From Halieaceae bacterium (GTDB lineage Bacteria > Pseudomonadota > Gammaproteobacteria > Pseudomonadales > Halieaceae), in assembly GCA_024224435.1 (NCBI GenBank), contig JAAENL010000269.1, positions 1 to 37,093 of the forward strand: a stretch of DNA of 37,093 bases. Reading direction: 5' to 3'. The notes beneath the pieces were generated by a model. The model was not told the DNA's origin. It made no database searches and saw only the letters and a list, made by a program, of their open reading frames with translations. Of the stretch, positions 1 through 7,484 are shown piece after piece; positions within the stretch are counted from its first letter, which is position 1; the number at the start of each line of letters is the position of its first letter. The position numbers and the translations under genes were made by a program.

Positions 1-2
1 CG

Positions 3-125
3 GTGCTGTCAGACCAATTCGAACTCGTCTCTGCGAGGACAGCCAGGTTGTTCCTTGAAACCGTACCACAACCGCACCACGCAATGAGAGCAACGGCACG
101 ATTGCGCTTGAAATTGCCGCGTGAC
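3..125 (+). other. Possible 3' end of an unidentified coding region
   Basis: One plus-strand frame is open from the window edge for 40 codons and ends with TAA at 123-125. The peptide is basic near its end (ATARLRLKLPRD) and I do not recognise a family. It would converge on the RidA-like gene that ends at 207. The open stretch is short enough to be chance, so this is only a possible truncated gene. Nothing else is visible in positions 126-206. Confidence 0.2.
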
Positions 126-206
126 TAAAATACCCGACCCACCTCATTTTCTTTTACTCTCGCAATTCAGCCATACGGAACCTCATCCAAGCAAAGGAAA
201 CTCTGA

Positions 207-614
207 TCAGGGTCCACCATTATCCAGAACAGCGGTGGCTTCGATTTCTAAGAGAGCACCAACCTCGATCAGAGCACTAACGACCACAAGCGACATCGCT
301 GGGAAGTTCTGACCAAAGACCCGCTGATAGACCTCGCCTACTTCGGCCTGACGCGCCAGATAATCCTGCGCATCAATCACGTACCACGTCAGCCGGACAA
401 CGTCTGAAACATCACCGCCAGCGGCTTGAACGATGGTTCTGATGTTGATCAGTGCCTGTTCCATCTGACCAATGAAATCATCGGCATGGAACACTTCGTT
501 TTCGTCCCAGCCAACCTGACCTGCGAAATAGAGCGTGCCATTTTTGGCCAGAACGCCGTTTGCGTATCCCTTCGGTCTGACCCATCCCTCGGGCTGAACA
601 ACACCGGATGTCAT
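207..614 (-). CDS. RidA-family (YjgF/YER057c/UK114) protein lacking the deaminase arginine
   Basis: A 135-residue protein with the length and pattern of the trimeric RidA family: GVLAKNGTLYFAGQVG near residues 20-35, a central QALINI helix, and the C-terminal EVGALLEIEATAVL segment. Canonical RidA imine/enamine deaminases carry an arginine in a PARS-like motif; here the equivalent reads PAMS, with Met107 in that place. It is therefore unlikely to be a standard 2-aminoacrylate deaminase and fits the poorly characterised Rid subfamilies that lack this arginine. The ATG at 614 is 20 bases beyond the end of the upstream thioesterase gene, so the two are probably co-transcribed with the TRAP genes. 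The family is clear, the substrate is unknown. A role in handling a reactive aromatic intermediate would be speculation from context. Confidence 0.85.
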   Translation of the reverse strand: MTSGVVQPEGWVRPKGYANGVLAKNGTLYFAGQVGWDENEVFHADDFIGQMEQALINIRTIVQAAGGDVSDVVRLTWYVIDAQDYLARQAEVGEVYQRVFGQNFPAMSLVVVSALIEVGALLEIEATAVLDNGGP

Positions 615-634
615 TAAATCGTTCCTTTCGTTTC

Positions 635-1021
635 TCAGTTCAGAGCCTTCAACACGGTTTCAGGCCAACCTGTGGACCTGCCTTCACTGTTAACGAAGAC
701 CAAAGTTGATCGCGCTTCAAAGCGGGTCTCATCGCCACATGTTGCGACAAAACTCAAATCCATACTGCTGCGCCCTATCCTGGTGTTGGCCAGCGTGATT
801 GCGATCTCGTCTCCAAGGCGGCTGGGAGCCTTGAACTGGGTTGTGATCTCGACTGTCGGGATCGCGTTCTGCTCGTGTAATTTGTCGTAAGGAAGGCCAA
901 GCTTCTGTTCAAAAAACGCCTCAACACAGTCGTTGATAAGCTCGAAATACCGCGGATAGAACACCATACCCGCCGGGTCGCAGTGCCTGAACAGGATTTT
1001 CTGGGGGAAGACGAAGTTCAT
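635..1021 (-). CDS. 4-hydroxybenzoyl-CoA-thioesterase-family (hot-dog fold) acyl-CoA thioesterase
   Basis: The 128-residue product carries the 4HBT signature HCDPAGMVFYPRYF near the N terminus, with Asp15 in the place of the catalytic aspartate of Pseudomonas 4-hydroxybenzoyl-CoA thioesterase. The rest matches the usual single hot-dog domain in length. I chose the ATG at 1021 over an upstream in-frame start because GAGGT lies about 8 bases before it and the protein then starts MNFVF. Such enzymes hydrolyse aromatic or acyl-CoA esters and may release CoA when thioesters build up. It lies in the same direction as the TRAP genes, 112 bases after dctM, and just before the RidA-like gene. The precise substrate cannot be told from sequence. 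Confidence 0.85.
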   Translation of the reverse strand: MNFVFPQKILFRHCDPAGMVFYPRYFELINDCVEAFFEQKLGLPYDKLHEQNAIPTVEITTQFKAPSRLGDEIAITLANTRIGRSSMDLSFVATCGDETRFEARSTLVFVNSEGRSTGWPETVLKALN

Positions 1022-1133
1022 TGAATCATACCTCGAACATGAAATTCTACGATCCACCCGCCCGGAACCGGCCTGCGCACGCGACGCACCTGATCTCGCT
1101 GTGGAGCATTTGATTTCAGGATGTGCTCCATTG

Positions 1134-2450
1134 TCACTTGCCGATCAGAAACAGTGTGATCGTCGGAAAGAGGACCAGCAAAACCACCCGCGCCAAATCA
1201 GACAGAACAAAATAACCGACGGCCTTGTAAGTCTCGACAATCGGTGTTCCACGGTCCATCGCGTTGATGACGAACAGGTTCATGCCAACAGGCGGCGTGA
1301 TTAACCCGACTTCAACCACGATCAGCACCAGTATCCCGAACCAAATCGCGACATGCTCCTCACTCATGCCGAAATCTAGAACCAACATCACCGGGAAAAA
1401 GATCGGAATGGTCAGCAGGATCATCGAAAGGCTGTCCATCAGGCAGCCGAAAACCAAATAAAAAATAAGGATCAGCGTTAGGACTGTCCATGGGCTGAAC
1501 CCCTGGCTGACAACGTAGCCTGAAAGCTCTTGCGGAACTTCGGTGAACGCCAAGAAGCCGTTGTAGAACGCGGCACCAAGTATGATGAAGAATACCATGG
1601 CAGTGCTCTGTGCAGTAACAATGAAGCTTTCGATCAGTGTTTCGCGGGTTAACCCGCCATTGATCAAGGCAATCAACCCCGTGCCAAACGCTCCAACAGC
1701 AGCGCCTTCGGTGGGGGTAAACCAGCCAAGGTAAATACCGCCAACCACCATTCCAAACACAAGCAGCACTGGCCAAACCTTCACAAGTGCACGAAACCGG
1801 TCGGCCATGGGCACGGCTGGCCGGGTTCCGGCAGCGTCGGGATGAATTCGAACGTAGATCGAGATGGCAACCACGTAGCCCAACGCAGCCATGATACCCG
1901 GCACCACAGCGGCAAGAAAAAGCTTGGCAATATTCTGTTCAGTCAGGATGGCATAGATCACCAGCACCACTGAGGGCGGGATCAGAATGCCTAGTGTTCC
2001 CCCTGCCGCCAGCGTGGCAGTAGAAAACCCACCAGCGTAACCATATTGCTTGAGTTCGGGCAGCGCGACGCGCCCCATCGTGGCCGCTGTTGCAAGTGAA
2101 CTACCACAGATCGAACCAAACCCGGCGCACGCCCCAATCGAGGCCATGGCAACGCCACCCTTGCGGTGCCCAAGAAAACCTTCAGCGGCCTTGAACAAGG
2201 CAGAACTCATCCCGCCCAATGTGGCGAAATGGCCCATCAGCAGGAACATCGGCACGATCGAAAGCGAGTAGCTTGAAAAAGCCGAATAGGTTTCGCTTTT
2301 CAACCGGGCCAAGGCGATATTTGTACCGCCGGTAACCAGTGATATCCCAACCAGCCCAACAAGAAACATCGACATTCCGATAGGAATGCGAATGAAGATC
2401 AAAACCATGAGCGATGGAACCGACAGGATACCAATTTCAAGTGCGCTCAT
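1134..2450 (-). CDS. dctM: TRAP transporter large permease subunit (DctM)
   Basis: A 438-residue, very hydrophobic protein with the features of TRAP large subunits: an N-terminal membrane helix (MSALEIGILSVPSLMVLIF), the GSICGSSLATAATMGRVALPEL segment around residues 110-130, the GTLGILIPPSVVLVIY motif near 150, and the C-terminal GLITPPVGMNLFVINA motif. It forms the ion-coupled channel with the small permease and takes substrate from the periplasmic binding protein. Its ATG overlaps the stop of the small-permease gene by four bases (ATGA), indicating translational coupling. In an aromatic-catabolism locus the likely cargo is an aromatic or related carboxylate, but the cargo is inferred only from context. 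Confidence 0.95.
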   Translation of the reverse strand: MSALEIGILSVPSLMVLIFIRIPIGMSMFLVGLVGISLVTGGTNIALARLKSETYSAFSSYSLSIVPMFLLMGHFATLGGMSSALFKAAEGFLGHRKGGVAMASIGACAGFGSICGSSLATAATMGRVALPELKQYGYAGGFSTATLAAGGTLGILIPPSVVLVIYAILTEQNIAKLFLAAVVPGIMAALGYVVAISIYVRIHPDAAGTRPAVPMADRFRALVKVWPVLLVFGMVVGGIYLGWFTPTEGAAVGAFGTGLIALINGGLTRETLIESFIVTAQSTAMVFFIILGAAFYNGFLAFTEVPQELSGYVVSQGFSPWTVLTLILIFYLVFGCLMDSLSMILLTIPIFFPVMLVLDFGMSEEHVAIWFGILVLIVVEVGLITPPVGMNLFVINAMDRGTPIVETYKAVGYFVLSDLARVVLLVLFPTITLFLIGK

Positions 2451-3028
2451 GTTTCGCGCTCCACTTCACACTCGCCTTGTTTGTGGCGAAACAGGAACTC
2501 CCCAGTTCGCCTGACAGCCATGTAGATACCCGCAATCGCTGCCATAACTGCCCCGACAAAGCTGAGCGCATAAGCCCACCAAATCGGAAACTGCAAAAGA
2601 AACGTGGTTTCGCCATAACGCCGTTTAGAAAGCATGCCGTCAAACAGCCTCCAGGCGATCAGGATCAAGACCAAAGCGAACAGAATCTCAGTCACCATGG
2701 TCAGAAACAGGCTTAGCCGCGGAGGAAAAGATTTGGCAAAAATATGAACCGAGGCATGTCCCGAGTTGATTTGACATAGTGGAAGCGACGCAAAGACCGC
2801 AAAAGCCACGCCAGCCTCAACCAGTTCAAAATCGCCGGTAATCGGGCCGACGCCCATGTCCAGCGCCCATTTCGACAGGCCCGGCAACACTTGCCCGACC
2901 CATCCGTGAAACATCCCGTTAAGCGAGCGGCCAAGAACCGAAAGGCAAGTGATCAAAATAAGGAGGGTCAAAACGATGCCACCGGCCACGGCCGTGTAGC
3001 GCGCTGCTTTTTCCATCGTTCTTTGCAT
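2447..3028 (-). CDS. dctQ: TRAP transporter small permease subunit (DctQ)
   Basis: A 193-residue protein with four predicted membrane segments: AAGGIVLTLLILITCLSV-like near residues 15-35, one around 65-85, FLTMVTEILFALVLILIAW near 110, and SFVGAVMAAIAGIYMAV near 160. This is the layout of TRAP small subunits. I start it at the ATG at 3028 because GGGAGG lies five bases upstream; the TTG three bases earlier is less likely. It bridges the binding protein and large permease in the inner membrane. The gene lies 74 bases downstream of dctP, behind a strong hairpin, and overlaps dctM by four bases. Confidence 0.9.
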   Translation of the reverse strand: MQRTMEKAARYTAVAGGIVLTLLILITCLSVLGRSLNGMFHGWVGQVLPGLSKWALDMGVGPITGDFELVEAGVAFAVFASLPLCQINSGHASVHIFAKSFPPRLSLFLTMVTEILFALVLILIAWRLFDGMLSKRRYGETTFLLQFPIWWAYALSFVGAVMAAIAGIYMAVRRTGEFLFRHKQGECEVERET

Positions 3029-3070
3029 CAAAACCTCCCTTCCCGATTTTCAAAACCAGTTGATGACACC

Positions 3071-3088
3071 GCGCCGGGTGACCGGCGC
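3071..3088 (-). promoter_or_regulatory. Intercistronic hairpin between dctP and dctQ
   Basis: GCGCCGG and CCGGCGC form a perfect 7-base-pair stem around a 4-base loop, beginning 14 bases after the dctP stop. There is no T-run, so it does not look like a full terminator. A stable hairpin here would protect the dctP message and give the binding protein in excess over the permeases, as is common in binding-protein-dependent transport operons. The structure is seen in the sequence; the function is inferred. Confidence 0.55.
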
Positions 3089-3102
3089 AGCGCAGTGCTG
3101 GT

Positions 3103-4134
3103 TTACTTGTAGTCAGCCATCAGTTTCTTTGCCTCGTCGATCAAGGCCTGGCCATCAATTCCCTTGCCCTTCATCTCTTCGACCCACGCCGCCTGGACCG
3201 GCGCCGCAGACGCCGCCCATTCCGCCGATTGCTCGGCATCAAGCGTGATGATGTTGTTTCCGCGTTCCACAGCCAGCTGGCGGGACGGATCGTCATAATC
3301 CTGCTGAGTTCCGCCCGCAAAAACCGAGAACTTAATTCCCGAGTTTTCGTCCATCACCGCTTTGAGATCATCTGGCAGGCTGTTGTACTTGTCCTTGTTC
3401 ATGATCAGGACGAACGTCACAGTATACATCATCGGGCCAGTGAACTCTGTGTGATTGCTCACCAGCTCAGGCACTTTCAAAGCCTTGGTCACCTCCCACG
3501 GGATGGTGGTCCCATCGATCACCTTCTTGGACAATGCTTCGGGTACCGCAGGGACCGGCATACCGACCGGGGTTGCGCCCAGTTGTTTCAGCAATGCATT
3601 GACCTGGCGTGATGCCCCACGGATCTTCATACCATTGAAATCAGCGGGTGTATTAACTGGATCGGCAGAGTGGATCACACCCGGGCCGTGCACCCAGACA
3701 CCCAGCATTTTAACGTCCTTGAATTCGGTTGCCTCCATATGCGTTTGCATCATCTGCCAGAACGCCGACGACGCGGCACGCGCATCGGTGACAAGGAACG
3801 GCAGTTCGAACACCTCGGTCGAAGGGAACCGGCCTGGGGTGTAACCCACAACGTTCCAGGTGATGTCGATCACGCCATCAATCACTTGATCGATCAAATC
3901 GGGCGGTTTGCCGCCAAGTTGCATCGAGGCAAATCGTTTGATTTCGATCCGCCCGCCCGAGGCTTTCTCGACTTCATCGGCCCAGACATCTATGATCTTG
4001 CTGGGGATCGTCGCCTGCGCAGGCAGAAAGCTTTGCAGATTAAACGTATGTTCGGCTGCATTCGCCGCCAACGGCAGGCTAAACGCAAATGCAGCACCCG
4101 CAAGCAGCCCTTTCAGTGTTTTTCGTTTGGTCAT
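3103..4134 (-). CDS. dctP: TRAP transporter periplasmic solute-binding protein (DctP family)
   Basis: A 343-residue protein beginning with a classic Sec signal peptide: KRKTLKG, then a hydrophobic core, and a likely cleavage site after AANA at about residue 26. The mature part has the DctP family pattern, including FSSF-like 'SFLPAQATIPSKIIDVW' and the substrate-carboxylate-binding region MKIRGASRQVNALLKQLG, whose arginine normally clamps the ligand's carboxylate. Two ATGs lie at 4137 and 4134; the second has the better spacing from GGAGGAA and is chosen. It captures an organic acid in the periplasm for DctQM. Neighbouring genes suggest an aromatic acid such as benzoate, 4-hydroxybenzoate or phenylacetate, but sequence alone does not settle this. 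Confidence 0.93.
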   Translation of the reverse strand: MTKRKTLKGLLAGAAFAFSLPLAANAAEHTFNLQSFLPAQATIPSKIIDVWADEVEKASGGRIEIKRFASMQLGGKPPDLIDQVIDGVIDITWNVVGYTPGRFPSTEVFELPFLVTDARAASSAFWQMMQTHMEATEFKDVKMLGVWVHGPGVIHSADPVNTPADFNGMKIRGASRQVNALLKQLGATPVGMPVPAVPEALSKKVIDGTTIPWEVTKALKVPELVSNHTEFTGPMMYTVTFVLIMNKDKYNSLPDDLKAVMDENSGIKFSVFAGGTQQDYDDPSRQLAVERGNNIITLDAEQSAEWAASAAPVQAAWVEEMKGKGIDGQALIDEAKKLMADYK

Positions 4135-4260
4135 CATTTCCTCCCTAGTCATTGGTGGATGCAGGTGGTTCTCGATTTCGCATGCATCCCGCTACGAATC
4201 CGGGGCACTGGCGGCAGGACCGCGCTGGCCTCAATCAGGCGATCTCACTAAGCTCCGGCA

Positions 4261-5178
4261 TCACACCGGGTCCCAGCTGAAAACATCGGCGGTCCGATCC
4301 AGTGCATAGAAATCAGGTTGTATGGCCGGGAACGCTTCACTCAGTACGGTTTCCGGGGTCCAGCCATTGCTACGCTGCAACCCACGCAGCGGGCGGGACT
4401 GACCCATTAGGAATATCTCATTGTTGCGCACTGCAAATATCTGCCCGGATACATCGCTGGCCTGATCGGCAGAAAGCGCCGTGGCGACCACCGCGATCTT
4501 GTCGGGGGTCATCTGGCGCAGCTTTTCGATCCGGGCCAGTTCCTCGGGCGATGTGGCCGGGATAGACTCCGTCATCCGGCTCCAGGCAAAAGGCGAAATG
4601 CAGTTCGAGCGCACGTTGTAACGCGCCATATCCATCGCAATGGATTTCGACAGGCCGACGATGCCCAGCTTGGCCGCCATATAATTGGCCTGACCCATGT
4701 TGCCGATCAGAGCCGAGGTCGATGTCATATGCACGAACACGCCGGAGTTTTGCGCACGAAAAACGTCCGCCGCCTGGCGGCTGATGTTGAACGCGCCCTT
4801 CAGGTGCACCGCGACCACCTGATCGAAATCCTGCTCTGTCATCTTGTGAAAAATCCGATCCCGCAGGATACCGGCGTTGTTGACCACGATATCCAGGCCA
4901 CCAAATCGGTCGCTCGCTTGCGCAACCATTTCGCCCGCCTGACTGAAATCGGCCACTGATCCAAAATTGACCGCTGCCTCTCCCCCCGCCGCCACAATCT
5001 CGCGCACAACATTTTGCGCCGGAGTATCATCCTGACCCGCGCCATCGCCTTCGGCACCCAAATCGTTGACGATAACCTTCGCACCATTGCGTGCCATCAT
5101 CAGCGCGATATCGCGTCCAACGCCGCGCCCTGCCCCGGTAACAAGCGCAACTTTTCCGATTAACAGCCCCTCGTCCAA
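4261..5178 (-). CDS. Short-chain dehydrogenase, MFE-2-type 3-hydroxyacyl-CoA dehydrogenase-like
   Basis: A 305-residue classical SDR. The nucleotide-binding glycine motif TGAGRGVG is at residues 14-21, NNAG at 100-103, and the catalytic Ser-Tyr-Lys at about Ser153/Ser155, Tyr166 and Lys170 (ANYMAAK). The text around VIVNDLG and the C-terminal extension (FAVRNNEIFLMGQSRPLR, then GWTPETVLSEAFP) resembles the dehydrogenase unit of peroxisomal multifunctional enzyme type 2, which oxidises 3-hydroxyacyl-CoA with NAD. It could serve the lower beta-oxidation of 3-hydroxypimeloyl-CoA or a related acid, but this is inference. The only start near the conserved N terminus is TTG at 5178, with an AAGG ribosome site about 9 bases upstream. 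The gene is divergent from the CoA ligase. The gap to dctP (4135-4260) shows nothing notable. Confidence 0.85.
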   Translation of the reverse strand: MDEGLLIGKVALVTGAGRGVGRDIALMMARNGAKVIVNDLGAEGDGAGQDDTPAQNVVREIVAAGGEAAVNFGSVADFSQAGEMVAQASDRFGGLDIVVNNAGILRDRIFHKMTEQDFDQVVAVHLKGAFNISRQAADVFRAQNSGVFVHMTSTSALIGNMGQANYMAAKLGIVGLSKSIAMDMARYNVRSNCISPFAWSRMTESIPATSPEELARIEKLRQMTPDKIAVVATALSADQASDVSGQIFAVRNNEIFLMGQSRPLRGLQRSNGWTPETVLSEAFPAIQPDFYALDRTADVFSWDPV

Positions 5179-5289
5179 AAGCTTTAACCTTCCCGTTCAG
5201 AACACGCGTTTCAGCGGCATATCCGATCCATCAAAAGGGATCAAAAGCACCAATTTTGCAATTCTGCGATTGCGTTCAGTACTAAATAC

Positions 5290-5301
5290 GTATTACAGTA
5301 C
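5290..5301 (+). promoter_or_regulatory. Operator-like dyad GTAT-N4-GTAC upstream of the CoA ligase/pad unit
   Basis: GTATTACAGTAC lies 46 bases before the ligase ATG, in the 169-base gap between divergent SDR and ligase genes. It contains a TATTAC -10-like hexamer. AGTACT also occurs as a flanking inverted pair around it (5278-5283 and 5297-5302). The same core occurs upstream of four other transcription units in this window. Assignment as an operator is inference from this recurrence. Confidence 0.5.
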
Positions 5302-5347
5302 TACAATACCTTTAAACAAAATGAAAGTAGTTTTAGGAAACCCGCTC

Positions 5348-6898
5348 ATGTCCGCAACAAAATGCTACAACACAGCAGAGGTTCTGGTGGACCGCAACGT
5401 TGCACGCGGATTTGGAGGCAAGGTTGCGTTTATCGACCCCGCCCGAACACTGACATACGCCGAGTTGCAACACGCTACCAACAAGGTGGCAAACATGCTG
5501 ACCATAGGCCTCGGCGTCAGCCGCGAAACCCGCATCGCCCTGCTGATGCCTGATACGGTGGACTATCCCTGTGTCTTCTGGGGGGGCGTGCGGGCAGGGA
5601 TCGTTCCGGTTTGCCTCAACACACTACTCACCGCCAGTGACTACCTTTACATGTTGGGCGACAGCCGGTCCGAAGTACTCGTGGTTTCTGCACCATTGCT
5701 GGAGATGGTGGAGCCGCTTTTTGATCAGCTTCCCTTTCTGAAACATGTGATCGTGGTCGATGCCGGCGACAAGGAATTCGACGGCTATCTCCGGTTCGAA
5801 ACCATGATGGCCGACGCGAACGAATCGTTCGAAACAGCCGATACAGATCCTGACGAAACTGCATTCTGGCTTTATTCATCTGGATCCACTGGCGCGCCCA
5901 AGGGAGTGCGCCACGTCCATACCAGCCCGGCCTATGTCGCTGACAACTATGGGCAGAACGTGCTCGGCATCCGCCATCAGGATGTTTGTTTCAGCGCCGC
6001 AAAACTGTTTTTCGCTTATGGGTTTGGTGCCAGCATGGCCATTCCAATGTCCGTGGGAGCTACTACGATTTTATTGCCGGATCGCCCGACGCCCACGTCG
6101 GTTTTGGGCATACTCAACCGTTTCAACCCAACTTTGTTCTTTGGTGTTCCAACACTTTACGCCGCGATGCTGGCCGACCCGGAATGCATGCCCGAAAACA
6201 GCTCTGACCAGCTGCGCCTGTGCATTTCAGCGGGCGAAGGCCTTCCCGAAGATGTTGGGAAAAGCTGGGAAGGTCGCATGGGCGTGCCGGTACTTGATGG
6301 TATCGGATCGACCGAAATGCTGCATGTGTTCCTATCAAATCACCCCGGAGACATCCGCTATGGCACCTCAGGGCGCGAATTCCCGGGCTATCGGCTGCGG
6401 CTAATTGATGATGACGGGCAGGACGTTGATGATCACGAACTGGGTGAACTTCTGGTGTCCGGCGGATCGGCCGGAGATGGGTACTGGAACCAACGCGCCA
6501 AAACCCGCGCTACCTTTGCCGGAGAATGGACCCATACCGGCGACAAATACATCCGCGATGAGAAAGGGTATTATCATTATTGCGGACGCACTGATGACAT
6601 GTTCAAGGTCGCGGGTCGCTGGGTGTCCCCTTTCGAAGTGGAACAGGCCATCGTCTCGCACGCTTCGGTGATCGAAGCCGCCGTCGTGGCCAGTGAGGAT
6701 GACGAAGGGCTGGTTAAACCCAAGGCGTTTGTGGTGTTCCGCGACGCCTGCGACGCGGCAGGAGTTTTTGAAGACCTCAAGGCACATGTGAAAACCGAAA
6801 TCGGTGTGTGGAAATACCCGCGATGGGTTGAGGCCGTCGAAGAACTGCCGAAAACCGCCACCGGTAAAATCCAACGCTTCAAGCTCCGGGAGCGATGA
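5348..6898 (+). CDS. Benzoate/4-hydroxybenzoate--CoA ligase
   Basis: A 516-residue member of the adenylate-forming enzymes, matching the aryl-CoA ligase branch (BclA/BadA/HbaA). The phosphate-binding loop YSSGSTGAPKG is at residues 176-186, followed by the RHVHTSPAYVADNYG stretch typical of benzoate-CoA ligases. GSTEMLHVFLSN and WTHTGDKY mark the other core motifs, and the catalytic lysine is Lys507 in PKTATGKIQRFKLR. It makes aryl-CoA and AMP from aryl acid, ATP and CoA in the cytoplasm. I start it at 5348, behind AGGAA; a possible ATG at 5321 has no ribosome site. It heads the plus-strand unit and is 34 bases before padE. With hcrABC nearby it may act on both benzoate and 4-hydroxybenzoate; sequence does not settle which is preferred. 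Confidence 0.92.
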   Translation: MSATKCYNTAEVLVDRNVARGFGGKVAFIDPARTLTYAELQHATNKVANMLTIGLGVSRETRIALLMPDTVDYPCVFWGGVRAGIVPVCLNTLLTASDYLYMLGDSRSEVLVVSAPLLEMVEPLFDQLPFLKHVIVVDAGDKEFDGYLRFETMMADANESFETADTDPDETAFWLYSSGSTGAPKGVRHVHTSPAYVADNYGQNVLGIRHQDVCFSAAKLFFAYGFGASMAIPMSVGATTILLPDRPTPTSVLGILNRFNPTLFFGVPTLYAAMLADPECMPENSSDQLRLCISAGEGLPEDVGKSWEGRMGVPVLDGIGSTEMLHVFLSNHPGDIRYGTSGREFPGYRLRLIDDDGQDVDDHELGELLVSGGSAGDGYWNQRAKTRATFAGEWTHTGDKYIRDEKGYYHYCGRTDDMFKVAGRWVSPFEVEQAIVSHASVIEAAVVASEDDEGLVKPKAFVVFRDACDAAGVFEDLKAHVKTEIGVWKYPRWVEAVEELPKTATGKIQRFKLRER

Positions 6899-6932
6899 TG
6901 CAACGCACCCACAGCAATGTCCGGAGAACGCC

Positions 6933-7481
6933 ATGCTTGAAATTGTGATCCTTGGCCGTGGTGGTCAGGGGGCCCAGACCGCAGGCAACCTGTTGGCTCA
7001 GGCGTTCTTTTCCCAAGGTAAGTATGTCCAGACATTTTCTACTTATGGCGGCGCCCGGCGCGGCACCCCTGTTACCTCGTCCCTCAGGGTGAGCAGTTCC
7101 CCTATTCGCCAACGCTGTAACATCACGCAAGCCAGCGCCCTTTTGTGTTTTGATGACAGTTTGCTGGACGCTGGCTATCTGGGCCAGGCAGCTGAAAATG
7201 CATTGATCGTCGTCAACACAGCAAAGCCGGAGGATACGCTCATGCGACTGGGCGGCCAGCGCATTGTTGCGGTTGATGGCAAGACCATCGCGCGGCGCAA
7301 CAAAATGGGCAAGGTGGTGAACTCGGCGCTTCTGGGAGGGTTCTGTGCGGCACTGGGTCAACCCGGACTCGAATCCATCGCGCAAACCATCGAAAACTCT
7401 GCTCCTGCAAAGAAACAGGAAAACGTTGCGGCCTGCCGCGAAGCCTTCGGCCTGCTGGAACCGGTCCTCGAAAGGGTCTGA
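6933..7481 (+). CDS. padE: Phenylglyoxylate:acceptor oxidoreductase gamma subunit (PadE-like)
   Basis: A 182-residue protein of the 2-oxoacid:ferredoxin oxidoreductase gamma family, with the hallmark GRGGQGAQTAGNLLA at residues 8-22 and FSTYGGARRGTPV near 40-52. This subunit contributes to CoA binding in the heteromeric enzymes. The ATG at 6933 has GGAG about 8 bases upstream. It starts a compact four-gene group (gamma, flavo-iron-sulfur, alpha, beta) matching the phenylglyoxylate oxidoreductase of Aromatoleum evansii, which turns phenylglyoxylate, CoA and NAD into benzoyl-CoA and CO2. PadB and PadCD genes elsewhere in the window, which make phenylglyoxylate, support this over pyruvate or indolepyruvate as the substrate. 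Confidence 0.85.
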   Translation: MLEIVILGRGGQGAQTAGNLLAQAFFSQGKYVQTFSTYGGARRGTPVTSSLRVSSSPIRQRCNITQASALLCFDDSLLDAGYLGQAAENALIVVNTAKPEDTLMRLGGQRIVAVDGKTIARRNKMGKVVNSALLGGFCAALGQPGLESIAQTIENSAPAKKQENVAACREAFGLLEPVLERV

Positions 7482-7484
7482 CAG

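Noticed and set aside
5279-5289. GTAC-TAA-ATAC next to the operator-like site upstream of the ligase
   Set aside because: Spacing is three and not four bases, so it does not match the shared dyad; noted only as part of a larger symmetric region.
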